In this document: one piece after another, positions 9,061 through 16,843 of the stretch
Position numbering within the stretch: position 1 is the first letter of the stretch
Layout of the letters: each line of letters starts with the position of its first letter
Origin: Ruminiclostridium sp.
GTDB lineage: Bacteria; Bacillota; Clostridia; Oscillospirales; Ruminococcaceae
Reading direction: 5' to 3'
DNA: 54,089 bases
Assembly: GCA_017395555.1 (NCBI GenBank)
Contig: JAFPUE010000099.1
Span: forward strand, 1 to 54,089
Notes under the pieces: model-generated
What the model was told of the DNA's origin: nothing
Databases searched by the model: none
What the model saw: the letters and a program-made list of their open reading frames with translations, nothing else
Translations under genes and position numbers: made by a program

Positions 9061-9807
9061 ATGAAGATACACGAATTCGGCGAGCGCGGCCGCGGCAATA
9101 TCGTGATGATACACGGCGAATGTATGCCGTGGGAGCTTTTCCGCGAGGCGGTCGATGCTCTTGCGGCGAGGTTCCGTGTTTATGCTGTCTCGGTGCCGGG
9201 ACACGACATCACATCGGACGAGGAATACACATCTGTCGAGGACGTTGCCTCGCGCATAGAGCTCACCCTTGCGCGTTACGGCGTATCGCGCATAGACCTG
9301 CTGTACGGCTTTTCTCTCGGTGGGGCGCTTGCGCTGCGTATTGCGGCAGACGGTTCGATACCCGTTACCCATGCCGTCATTGACGCGGGAACGACACCGC
9401 GCCCGAAGCAGGGCTTTCTTGACAAGCTCCTCTCACCGTCGAATCCGCTCAAACGCGCAAAATACAGCCGTCCCGCGCTTGACAAGGTATTCCCGCCGCA
9501 AAATATAAGCGCCGCATCGGCAGACAGGATATATCTGTTGATGCAGCGAATGTCCGACAACACAATGGACAGGATCTTCCGCACGATGTACGCATACGAG
9601 CTGCCGGAAGTGCTTTCGCTCCCAAACTGTACGTTCGAGTATTGGTACGGCTCCGAAGAAGCCGACTCGCTGAAAGCCGATATAGAATATGTGAGCGCCC
9701 ATATCCCCGGCATCGTCCTCCGCAGCATTGCCGGTATGTCCCACGGTCAGTACGTTCTCAGCTCCCCCTCGCAGTTCGCCGGCGATATCGGCCGAAGAAT
9801 GCTGTGA
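9061..9807 (+). CDS. Alpha/beta hydrolase
   Basis: A 248-aa enzyme of the alpha/beta hydrolase fold. It has the oxyanion motif MIHGE at 16-20, nucleophile elbow GFSLGG at 83-88 (Ser85), and a likely catalytic His in GMSHGQYV near the end. It starts three bases after the acyltransferase stop and is the last gene of the operon. Substrate unknown; pairing with an acyltransferase suggests adding and removing an acyl group, which is inference only. Confidence 0.82.
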   Translation: MKIHEFGERGRGNIVMIHGECMPWELFREAVDALAARFRVYAVSVPGHDITSDEEYTSVEDVASRIELTLARYGVSRIDLLYGFSLGGALALRIAADGSIPVTHAVIDAGTTPRPKQGFLDKLLSPSNPLKRAKYSRPALDKVFPPQNISAASADRIYLLMQRMSDNTMDRIFRTMYAYELPEVLSLPNCTFEYWYGSEEADSLKADIEYVSAHIPGIVLRSIAGMSHGQYVLSSPSQFAGDIGRRML

Positions 9808-9837
9808 AAGTCTCTGCAGATTTCCCTGCGCCTTCGC

Positions 9838-9956
9838 GCTTTGTCCTGCGCGGACGGCGCAAGCCCCCTTTAAAAAAGGGGGCTTGACACCCTACGGCAC
9901 GATGCCGTAAGGAAGTTTCCAAAAGCGCGCACGATGCGCGCATTAAAGAAACTTCC
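9838..9956. repeat. Repeat hairpins and terminator between 9.8 and 10.0 kb
   Basis: Bases 9838-9897 are copy 2 of the CCCCTTTAAAAAAGGGG repeat and can end the upstream operon. Bases 9911-9956 form a longer hairpin (GGAAGTTTC against GAAACTTCC) around GCGCGCACGATGCGCGC; that core recurs at 24852-24871. Confidence 0.6.
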
Positions 9957-9961
9957 GATAA

Positions 9962-10048
9962 ATCTAATGCAGTATTTCAGAGATAAATCTATGGGCTGCC
10001 ACAGACTGAAATGCAGTGGGGTTGGTGGAGACTTCGTTGCTGAATAAC
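9962..10048. repeat. CAACCCCACTGC repeat family, copy 1 (reverse)
   Basis: Read on the minus strand this resembles 25136-25230 (CAACCCCACTGCATTTCAGTC-like core, then CTGCCCATAG and CTCTGAAATACTGCA) and, more weakly, 20696-20798. Confidence 0.55.
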
Positions 10049-10053
10049 AAGAA

Positions 10054-10092
10054 AACAGCTTGCAATAAAAATTTACTGCAAGCTGTTATTTT
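10054..10092 (-). terminator. Bidirectional terminator before the PP2C gene end
   Basis: Arms AACAGCTTGCA (10054-10064) and TGCAAGCTGTT (10077-10087), with T-rich tracts on both outer sides, placed between convergent transcription units. Confidence 0.75.
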
Positions 10093-10105
10093 TATGAAAG
10101 TTCTA

Positions 10106-11710
10106 TCAATTAAACTTGAATCCGAGCATCGTGAGGTCATCGAACTGCGGGGCAGTGCCGACAAAGGCATCAACGGCAGACTTGACGTTGCGGAGTATCG
10201 TCTCGGGATCGGCATCGGGCTGTTTGTTCAGCGCTTCAAGCATTCTCTGGTTGCCGAACAGCTCATTGTTCGCGTCGGTAGCCTCCGGCACTCCGTCGGT
10301 GTAAACGAAGATGCTGTCGCCGTGGAACAGCTCGAAATCGTGCTCGCGGAAACGCATACCTTCCATTGTCGCCACTGCGGGAGAATGACGATATTCGATA
10401 AGCTCATACTTTCCGTCCGCACGGCGTAATGTCGGGTGCTCGTGACCCGCGTTTGCCGCCTTGCCCTTGCCGGTGGAAATTTCAATGATAGCAAGCCATA
10501 CAGTGACAAACAGCTCGGCTTCGTTGGACTCGCAAAGCTGCTCGTTCACGTCCGTAAGTATCTTCGCGGGACTGTATTCGCCGGAGAGCGCACGGTCTTT
10601 TATAAGGGTCTTCGCTATGACCATGAACAGCGCCGCGGGAACTCCCTTTCCGGAAACGTCCGCCATGACCAGCGCAATGTGATCGTCGTCGATAAGGAAG
10701 AAGTCGTAGAAGTCTCCGCCGACCTCCTTTGCGGGAGTCATTGTCGCGTAGATCTCAAATTCCTTCCTTTCCGGGAAGGGCGGGAAGATCGAAGGAAGCA
10801 TATTTGCCTGGATCTGCGTGGCGACATTCAGCTCCGCGCCGATACGCTCCTTCTCGGCAGTGATCTTTGTGATGTTGTCGATGTAGCTGATGATATCCGA
10901 CTCCATCTTTCTGAGGGAGCTTGCAAGGGTACCGAGCTCGAACTTCGCGTTGATCTTGTCGATCTCGTCGCCTTCAACATGGTTGTCGGCAAAGCGCTGC
11001 GCTTCCTTGCTGACCGCAACTATCGGAGCTATGATTCGTCTGTTGAGGTAGAGGGCATAGCCGAGAACCACGGCAACAAGCAGACCTGCCGCGATCAGGA
11101 TAACGTCTCTTACATAGGTGGTACGGGCTTCGTCAAGAACCGACATGGTTTTCTCAACAACAACTATCGCGCAGACATTGCCGGAGGAATCCCTTACCGC
11201 GAGAGCCGCAGAGGTGTGATCCTCGATGTATGTATAGAGGTAGTGATCGGGTCTGTTGCCGGTAGCCACGATGTATTTAAGGTCATCGGTATATGCCGGG
11301 TCAAGGTTGTCGCTCACCATTCCGAGCGGATAGCGGTCATATCCGAGATCCGGGTTGACCGAGTCGTAGATGTACCATATTGTCTTGCAGTCCTCGGAAA
11401 GCCTGCCGACGTAAATAAATCTGCAATCCATAGTGACGGTGAGATCGTCGAGCGCTTTCTGTATCCTGTCGAACTCCTCGTCCGTTTCGAGCGTGTCGAG
11501 ATATTGGGAGAACTTGTCGGGGTTGAGGTAAGACTTCGCGGTCTCCGCTATTTCGTATGCGTTGTTGTTGTACTGCTTTTCGAGCACCTGCGTGAACTCG
11601 TGGTAGCCAAGATAAGCGGTTATAGACGTCAGTACAACGATCACGACGGTCATACCTGCAAGCAGTACGACTGAAAGTCCCTTACCGGCTTTCGGAGATT
11701 TCTTTTCCAT
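10106..11710 (-). CDS. SpoIIE/RsbU-type PP2C phosphatase with extracytoplasmic sensor and HAMP
   Basis: I chose ATG 11710 because AAGGAGG sits 9 bases before it; the frame is open 9 codons further. The 534-aa protein has TM1 at 13-35, an outside sensor of about 165 residues (cache-like), TM2 at 203-222, HAMP, a short coiled coil, then a PP2C domain with the metal ligands DFYD (333-336), DVSGKG (351-356) and a final FDDLTML. SpoIIE/RsbU phosphatases remove phosphate from STAS-domain proteins in partner-switching systems. Its start overlaps the GH3 gene end by 29 bases. A STAS protein (16844-18082) and a HATPase domain (13375-15111) lie nearby, so I infer one pathway. Confidence 0.9.
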   Translation of the reverse strand: MEKKSPKAGKGLSVVLLAGMTVVIVVLTSITAYLGYHEFTQVLEKQYNNNAYEIAETAKSYLNPDKFSQYLDTLETDEEFDRIQKALDDLTVTMDCRFIYVGRLSEDCKTIWYIYDSVNPDLGYDRYPLGMVSDNLDPAYTDDLKYIVATGNRPDHYLYTYIEDHTSAALAVRDSSGNVCAIVVVEKTMSVLDEARTTYVRDVILIAAGLLVAVVLGYALYLNRRIIAPIVAVSKEAQRFADNHVEGDEIDKINAKFELGTLASSLRKMESDIISYIDNITKITAEKERIGAELNVATQIQANMLPSIFPPFPERKEFEIYATMTPAKEVGGDFYDFFLIDDDHIALVMADVSGKGVPAALFMVIAKTLIKDRALSGEYSPAKILTDVNEQLCESNEAELFVTVWLAIIEISTGKGKAANAGHEHPTLRRADGKYELIEYRHSPAVATMEGMRFREHDFELFHGDSIFVYTDGVPEATDANNELFGNQRMLEALNKQPDADPETILRNVKSAVDAFVGTAPQFDDLTMLGFKFN

Positions 11711-13361
11711 AATATGTTTCCTCCTTGCGTTTCTCAAAGAATTTGAGCTTTGAGCCGTCTGTCATTATTCGCAGCGGCTTTGCCTGCTCGGTGCGCAGCC
11801 CTTCCCTGATAAGCTGCTCGTCATATTTGCGGAATGTTCCGGGTTTCAGCCGCGATATCATCGGGCTCCCTATTTCCAGCAGGCTCCGTGAGCCCGCATA
11901 TCCGACGCTGTTGCTGCAAAGGCACCTGTCAAACACTGCCGGTGTTTCGTCGCTGATCTCGTCGTCGGTCTCTATGAAAAGCTCGTATCTCGGCGGGAAA
12001 TGATCGTGGTTTCCCACTACAAAGCAGCCCGTCGCGGATATACCTGTTTTTTCGGCAAAATCCTTCATTGCGCTCTCGAACTGTGCGGTATTGAGCTTCT
12101 CGTCCGCGAGATTGAGCACCATGTTCCTGCGGTAGCATATCTTCACTGCCGGTGCGTTTCCGTATTTCCCGACAACTTCCACTATGTCGCCCATATCGTA
12201 TCTGTACAGCCCGGAAACGGTAGTTATTATGATACCGTATCTTCTTCCGACCTCAATGTCGCGCATGGTAACTATGTGCTCCGGGTCGTCCTCATCCGTA
12301 AACTCAAAGAAGCAGGTATCCGGGGTAAGCACATACTCGTCGCTTTTGTCGAGGTACGGCACGGCACCCAGAACGGCTTCCGACGCGCCGTAAACGAAGC
12401 TGTGGATATGTATGCCCTCGGTGTATTTTTTCAGCTTTTCCGTGTGATCCGCAAACGTGCTTCCCGTTATGACACGGATATATTTCAGCTTTTTCCATAT
12501 TTTTTTCAGCATACCGGTCTCAAGATCGTCCGGGGATAACGTCCGCAGATACGCGGCGCGTTCAGGCGCGGGCGGAAGATGCTCCGCGAGATATTCCCGC
12601 CACTCCCGGCTTATACGGAATTTCGGGTTCACCGTTCCTTTTTCCGTGTCTTCGACAAGCTCCGCCCAATTGCTGCGGATAAACTCCAGCATAATGATCG
12701 TGCGGTGTACGAAGATGCCGTGTATGCCGGTAATGTTTTCGTTCGCGAGCGCGAACCTTATCTTGACATACATCATATTCTGCGGCACCGCGGGGAAAAG
12801 TACCTCTTTCGGAGCCGTGAATACCGAGCAGTCCAGTTTTCCTTCCTTGAACGCGAGCTGCGGGTATGCGCCGGAGCGAACGCCGTTCGGTGTGCCGTCC
12901 GGCATTTCCGTCATAAACACATCGCCCGAGTTGAAGATGCAGCCGAAGAGCTCTTCCTGACTCAGACCGGGCAGAGCCTCCGTTATAACGTCGCGGGGCA
13001 CGTCCTCGAAATACATCTTCTGCTGCGCGATATCCTCGGCGCAAAGGGGAAAGTATTTCGGAAATCCGGTGCTTCCCGAGCTTATGTTGTAGAATACCGG
13101 CGGGTCAGCGGTGAGCATATCGTGTTCGCCCTGTATGATACGCGCGATATATTCCTCGTAATCGGCGAATGAGGTGACCGGAACGCTTTTCTTATAATCG
13201 TTATAGCCGGTTATTTCGCCGAAGCCGTGCTCGCGCCCGAATTCGGTCTCGCTGTTTTTTCGTATTATGCGCTCAAGCAGCCTTTCCTGCTCCCCGTAAG
13301 CGTCGCCGCAGACGGAGCGCAGGTGCGAAAGAGCGCCGTATTTGTGGTCTGTGCTGTTCAA
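11682..13361 (-). CDS. GH3-family acyl-adenylating enzyme
   Basis: A 559-aa member of the GH3 superfamily, best known from plant enzymes that adenylate a carboxylic acid and join it to an amino acid. The three nucleotide-binding motifs are visible: SSGSTGFPK (94-102), YGASE (324-328) and YRYDMGD (386-392). It starts 13 bases after the MATE-HATPase stop and overlaps the phosphatase gene, so the three are one operon. I infer that it activates a small acid or fatty acid for conjugation; the substrate cannot be read from the sequence. No carrier-protein gene is nearby. Confidence 0.88.
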   Translation of the reverse strand: MNSTDHKYGALSHLRSVCGDAYGEQERLLERIIRKNSETEFGREHGFGEITGYNDYKKSVPVTSFADYEEYIARIIQGEHDMLTADPPVFYNISSGSTGFPKYFPLCAEDIAQQKMYFEDVPRDVITEALPGLSQEELFGCIFNSGDVFMTEMPDGTPNGVRSGAYPQLAFKEGKLDCSVFTAPKEVLFPAVPQNMMYVKIRFALANENITGIHGIFVHRTIIMLEFIRSNWAELVEDTEKGTVNPKFRISREWREYLAEHLPPAPERAAYLRTLSPDDLETGMLKKIWKKLKYIRVITGSTFADHTEKLKKYTEGIHIHSFVYGASEAVLGAVPYLDKSDEYVLTPDTCFFEFTDEDDPEHIVTMRDIEVGRRYGIIITTVSGLYRYDMGDIVEVVGKYGNAPAVKICYRRNMVLNLADEKLNTAQFESAMKDFAEKTGISATGCFVVGNHDHFPPRYELFIETDDEISDETPAVFDRCLCSNSVGYAGSRSLLEIGSPMISRLKPGTFRKYDEQLIREGLRTEQAKPLRIMTDGSKLKFFEKRKEETYYGKEISESR

Positions 13362-13374
13362 GTAATAATCTCCT

Positions 13375-15111
13375 TCAGATCAGGATTATAAGAGTATTCA
13401 GTCCCAGAACTCGTTTGTACACTGTGGACTTCACCAGCTTCTTTATTATCATGATACCCATGAATTTGTCGTCGTTTTCGTCTCCCGAAAGCGGGTCAAA
13501 GTCGATGCCGTTGTATCTTATGCGAATACCGATGATATCGTCTGTCGCAAATACTCTGATGTCAAAGTTGATTTTCGCATCCTTGTTTTCCTGCGTTATC
13601 AGCGTCAGCATCTCCTCTATGGCGAGACTTATGCGCATGGTCTGCTTGGGGTTCATACCGTTTTCGCCGCAGAAATCGGTTATACGCTCGCTCGCCGAGC
13701 ATATATCCTCCGTCTCGCCGGTCAGCGAGAAGTTGATGACCTTGCCGCTGTCCTCAAGCGAAATGTCTTCCAGCAGGAACCTGCTGGTGTTCTTCTTTTT
13801 CCGGCAGGCTATCCCGCTCACGACGAACCATACCGCCAGCGTGAGAAGCTCGGCGGTGGGCAGGAACAGCCACGGTATATGCCCCGCAAGACAGAACCCG
13901 AATATAGTCACCGCCGCGAAAACGAATGAGCGCAGCGTTATTATCATATTCGACAGCATAGGGTGAGAGGATATGCTGTAAAACGTTGAGAGGATACTGT
14001 TCACAAGCGCCGGGTAAAGGCTTACCGCAAGGCACAGCATGGGTATGAACATCGGCAGACCGATACCGTAAGCGGTGCTTATAAGATCGGCACCTGCGGT
14101 TATCACAATGCCGAACAGCGCGGAGAGAATGATGCCGCTGAGAAATTCGAGATGTATAACTATGCGCAGGCTCTTTATATCGTGCTCGCCGTGGTAAACT
14201 CCGAGCATTGCCGAGCCTGCCTGCGGCACACCCACTGTAACCGCGTCCGAAAACGTGGTGATACCGTTGAGCACGGAGAATATCGCGAGCGCGTCATTTC
14301 CGCCGTACTTTGCGAGAACATAGTTCACGAACAGCAGCTTTACCGTCTGCATAAGGTTATTTATCGCGGCGGGACTGCCGGTAGCGGCGATCTTGCTCCA
14401 CTGCTTCTTATTCGGAAGTGCGGGTTTTAGCGTAAAGGAGGAGGGCTTGCGGTGAAGGCCGTAAAACCCGAGTATGCAGGCAGCCGCAGTCGCGATAACG
14501 CTTGCGAGAGCCGCACCTAAAATGCCCATATTTAGCAGGAACATAAAGACTATATCGAGTATGACGTTCCCGATACCCATTACGGTCATCATAAGGGTTA
14601 CGGTCTTGTTTTTGCCGTCGATACGCAGGAACCAGAACGGTATGTAGATAAGTATTTTCGGCGCGGCACCGATAAGCGTAACTAACGTGTAGTCATGCAC
14701 CATAGGGCGTATTCCGTCGTCGGAGCACAGAAGCCCGGATATAGGTCCCGTAAGGAAAATGCCGACGAGCATTGCGGCAGCTGAGGATATAAGGCAGGTA
14801 GTAAGCGCGCTGCCGTAGTATTTCTGCGCTTCCTCGCTGTTGTCGCTGCCGATGGACTGCGAAGCGGGTATAGCCGTGCCGGAAACGAAGAATGAGCCGA
14901 TTATGCAGAGCACGAGATAGACCGGTATGCAGAGGTTTATTGCGGCAAGACCGTTTGCGCCGGCTTTCTGCCCGACGATAATGCCGTCTGCGATTATATT
15001 CACGCATCCGCTGAGTATTGTCAGCATACACGGGATGAGCGCGGCGTTATACGCCTTTTTCAGGAATGTTTTGTCCTGAACGAGTTTATTTGTGGTATTG
15101 ACGTTGTTCAT
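13375..15111 (-). CDS. MATE-family transporter fused to HATPase (anti-sigma-kinase-like) domain
   Basis: A 578-aa fusion. Residues about 15-445 are a MATE-type transporter with about 12 membrane segments (ADGIIVGQKAGANGLAAINL near the start). After a basic linker (CRKKKN), residues about 460-578 form a HATPase_c domain of the RsbW/SpoIIAB kind. The N-box region reads AIEEMLTLI (497-505), with Leu504 where the Mg-binding Asn is expected, and the later boxes are loose (YNGIDFDPL, KFMGIMIIKKL). ATP binding or kinase activity may thus be altered or lost. It is first gene of the operon with GH3 and PP2C. I infer that transport, or the domain's hold on a STAS partner, is set by the switch. Confidence 0.87.
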   Translation of the reverse strand: MNNVNTTNKLVQDKTFLKKAYNAALIPCMLTILSGCVNIIADGIIVGQKAGANGLAAINLCIPVYLVLCIIGSFFVSGTAIPASQSIGSDNSEEAQKYYGSALTTCLISSAAAMLVGIFLTGPISGLLCSDDGIRPMVHDYTLVTLIGAAPKILIYIPFWFLRIDGKNKTVTLMMTVMGIGNVILDIVFMFLLNMGILGAALASVIATAAACILGFYGLHRKPSSFTLKPALPNKKQWSKIAATGSPAAINNLMQTVKLLFVNYVLAKYGGNDALAIFSVLNGITTFSDAVTVGVPQAGSAMLGVYHGEHDIKSLRIVIHLEFLSGIILSALFGIVITAGADLISTAYGIGLPMFIPMLCLAVSLYPALVNSILSTFYSISSHPMLSNMIITLRSFVFAAVTIFGFCLAGHIPWLFLPTAELLTLAVWFVVSGIACRKKKNTSRFLLEDISLEDSGKVINFSLTGETEDICSASERITDFCGENGMNPKQTMRISLAIEEMLTLITQENKDAKINFDIRVFATDDIIGIRIRYNGIDFDPLSGDENDDKFMGIMIIKKLVKSTVYKRVLGLNTLIILI

Positions 15112-15135
15112 ATCAGAATTCCGATTTTATATTTT

Positions 15136-15317
15136 TATAGGCTATACCGCACAAAGATTGTGCTTGTATTGTGCAGTCGAATTTTTCGTCAGATTGGCTA
15201 AAAGACACGCAGGCTTGCCAGCGCAAGTCAAGTGGATTTGGGGCAATATGACGGAAAAGGCGCAAGCAAGACAAGTGCAAAGGCGCTGGCCGTGCTTTGT
15301 GCGGTATTGCCAATATA
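15136..15317. mobile_element. MITE-like element, copy 2
   Basis: The ends TATAGGCTATACCGCAC and GTGCGGTATTGCCAATATA form the terminal inverted repeat. Inner parts match copy 1 read in reverse (TTTTTCGTCAGATTG, GCAGGCTT, CGCAAGTCAAG, ATGACGGAA, GCAAGCAAGA). No ORF. It lies between the promoter at 15353-15381 and the MATE start, so it forms most of the mRNA leader. Confidence 0.75.
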
Positions 15318-15352
15318 ACAATTGTATCTTTATCAAAGCATACATATATTAA

Positions 15353-15381
15353 ATTTTATCATATATCTGCGCAAAAGTCAA
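15353..15381 (-). promoter_or_regulatory. Promoter of the MATE-GH3-PP2C operon
   Basis: Minus strand: -35 TTGACT (15376-15381), 17-base spacer, -10 TAAAAT (15353-15358). The leader to the ATG at 15111 is about 235 bases and includes the element at 15136-15317. Confidence 0.65.
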
Positions 15382-15393
15382 TATTCCGCCGCG

Positions 15394-15428
15394 AAAAATC
15401 CGTCATTCCCTTCCGGGAACGACGGATA
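15394..15428 (-). terminator. Terminator of the PrsW-like gene
   Basis: Hairpin TCCGTC-rTTCCC against GGGAAyGACGGA (about 15399-15426), followed on the minus strand by TTTTTCG. It ends the membrane-protein/PrsW unit just ahead of the MATE promoter. Confidence 0.75.
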
Positions 15429-15453
15429 TGATCTGTTATGCGATTGTCGGTCA

Positions 15454-16098
15454 TCAGCCGTTCTTCTTCGCTTTTCTGCGCCGGCTCAGTATTATTACGG
15501 TGACCGGGATATACACCGCTGCTGGCAGTATTAGTGCTATTGCACGGAGATTTGACTGCACGAGTACGTTGAATGTCGCGTGGAAGATGATAGCAAGGGT
15601 CAGGAGTGAGAACGTACCGCAGAAAAACAGCTTTCTGCGCTTTCTGATGTAGCTCATTCCCATTCCCACCGCCGCCGTGCAGGCACCGTGCATGAGCGCT
15701 GCACCAATGACTCTCGAAAGAGCCCAGAGCACGGACACGTTGTTGATCTGCTGTGTGAGTATGACGGCATTTTCAAGCACCGCAAATCCCACACCGAGCG
15801 AGAAGGATATCGAAAGCAGCGTATCTCTGTCGTCCGAGAACAGAACCGCGAAATACAGCACCGGTATCGCCTTCATAAGCTCCTCGCTTATGGGGGTTAT
15901 GTTTGTGGTGACATACATACCGTCGCCGCCGAAAAGCCCGAGCAGCCAGAGGTTTATGCCGCCCGCCACAAGGCATACCGTAGCGCCCACGATCATGTAG
16001 CCGAGGAACAGCCTTGATTTCTTGTCGTGCAGTATGAAAAGCATCGGTATCATAGGCAGCGCGATGCAGATATAGAGAATACCGCTCATTTGCTCCAT
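15454..16098 (-). CDS. PrsW-like intramembrane protease
   Basis: A 214-aa protein with about 7 membrane segments. The PrsW/glutamic-protease motif set is present: PISEELMKAIP with Glu72-Glu73, FAVLEN (105-110), His137 in MHGAC, and HATFN (173-177). PrsW of Bacillus cuts the anti-sigma factor RsiW within the membrane. Here no classical RsiW-like anti-sigma factor is seen, so its target is unknown; the neighbouring membrane proteins are candidates. It overlaps the upstream gene by 13 bases, indicating co-translation. Confidence 0.8.
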   Translation of the reverse strand: MEQMSGILYICIALPMIPMLFILHDKKSRLFLGYMIVGATVCLVAGGINLWLLGLFGGDGMYVTTNITPISEELMKAIPVLYFAVLFSDDRDTLLSISFSLGVGFAVLENAVILTQQINNVSVLWALSRVIGAALMHGACTAAVGMGMSYIRKRRKLFFCGTFSLLTLAIIFHATFNVLVQSNLRAIALILPAAVYIPVTVIILSRRRKAKKNG

Positions 16099-16748
16099 GA
16101 CCGCACCCCCTTATCCATTGCCGGTATAAGCGCGGCGGAAACGATACATTGCAGGATTATGGTTGTCACGATAAGAGGCTCCGAGTTGTACGCTATCGCC
16201 GTCATTTCAAGCATACACAGGATACCGTATGAGAGCGCGAGTATGTTGAAAAGCCTGAGGCAGCTGACAACGCCGTAGTCGATATCGGGTATGAAAATAT
16301 GCTTCATGTGGAAGTATGACGCTGCCGCTATGAACAGCGCGACGATGCCGTCGGTTATTTTCAGTATTTCCGACGCGCCGCTTATGGCTACGGCACCGTA
16401 CAATACAGCCGTGATGACCACTCCCGCGATCGCGATAATGCGGTATTTGAGGAACGACTTATCCCCGTCGTCCACCAGCGAGTCTATCTGACCGTAGTTC
16501 GACGAGAAGAAGAACGCGAATGCGCCTATCGTTCCGAGCGTGCCGACGTGGAATATACCCATTATCGTAAGCCCCGTGATATATCTCGCGAGAACATACG
16601 CGCGTCCGAGCATTATACAGCCCACTCCGAGCACTATCATCGAAGCGTACAGAGGCTTGTGCGGCCTTAAATACCGTACAGCACCGTAAATGAAGCTGCC
16701 TGCCGCCGAAACGGTAAGCGCTATATTCAGAATAAGAATTATGTCCAT
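16086..16748 (-). CDS. Seven-helix membrane protein of unknown function
   Basis: A 220-aa protein that is almost entirely membrane segments (about 7) with a short loop holding DSLVDDGDKSFLKY. It has its own promoter and overlaps the PrsW-like gene, so the two probably act together, perhaps as substrate or partner of the protease. I cannot place it in a family. Confidence 0.7.
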   Translation of the reverse strand: MDIILILNIALTVSAAGSFIYGAVRYLRPHKPLYASMIVLGVGCIMLGRAYVLARYITGLTIMGIFHVGTLGTIGAFAFFFSSNYGQIDSLVDDGDKSFLKYRIIAIAGVVITAVLYGAVAISGASEILKITDGIVALFIAAASYFHMKHIFIPDIDYGVVSCLRLFNILALSYGILCMLEMTAIAYNSEPLIVTTIILQCIVSAALIPAMDKGVRSWSK

Positions 16749-16802
16749 GATCTCTCCGCTTTTTCTTTGCCGGGCAGTCAGCCGCGGCTGATTTACACAT
16801 AT

Positions 16803-16831
16803 ATTATACCACAGACCGGGTAATTTTGCAA
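16803..16831 (-). promoter_or_regulatory. Promoter of the membrane protein/PrsW unit
   Basis: Minus strand: -35 TTGCAA (16826-16831), 17-base spacer, -10 TATAAT (16803-16808). Confidence 0.75.
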
Positions 16832-16843
16832 CAGCATATTTAG

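Noticed and set aside
10436-11674. Long plus-strand frame (412 codons) opposite the PP2C gene
   Set aside because: It is the antisense shadow of a clear phosphatase gene and encodes no recognisable domain.
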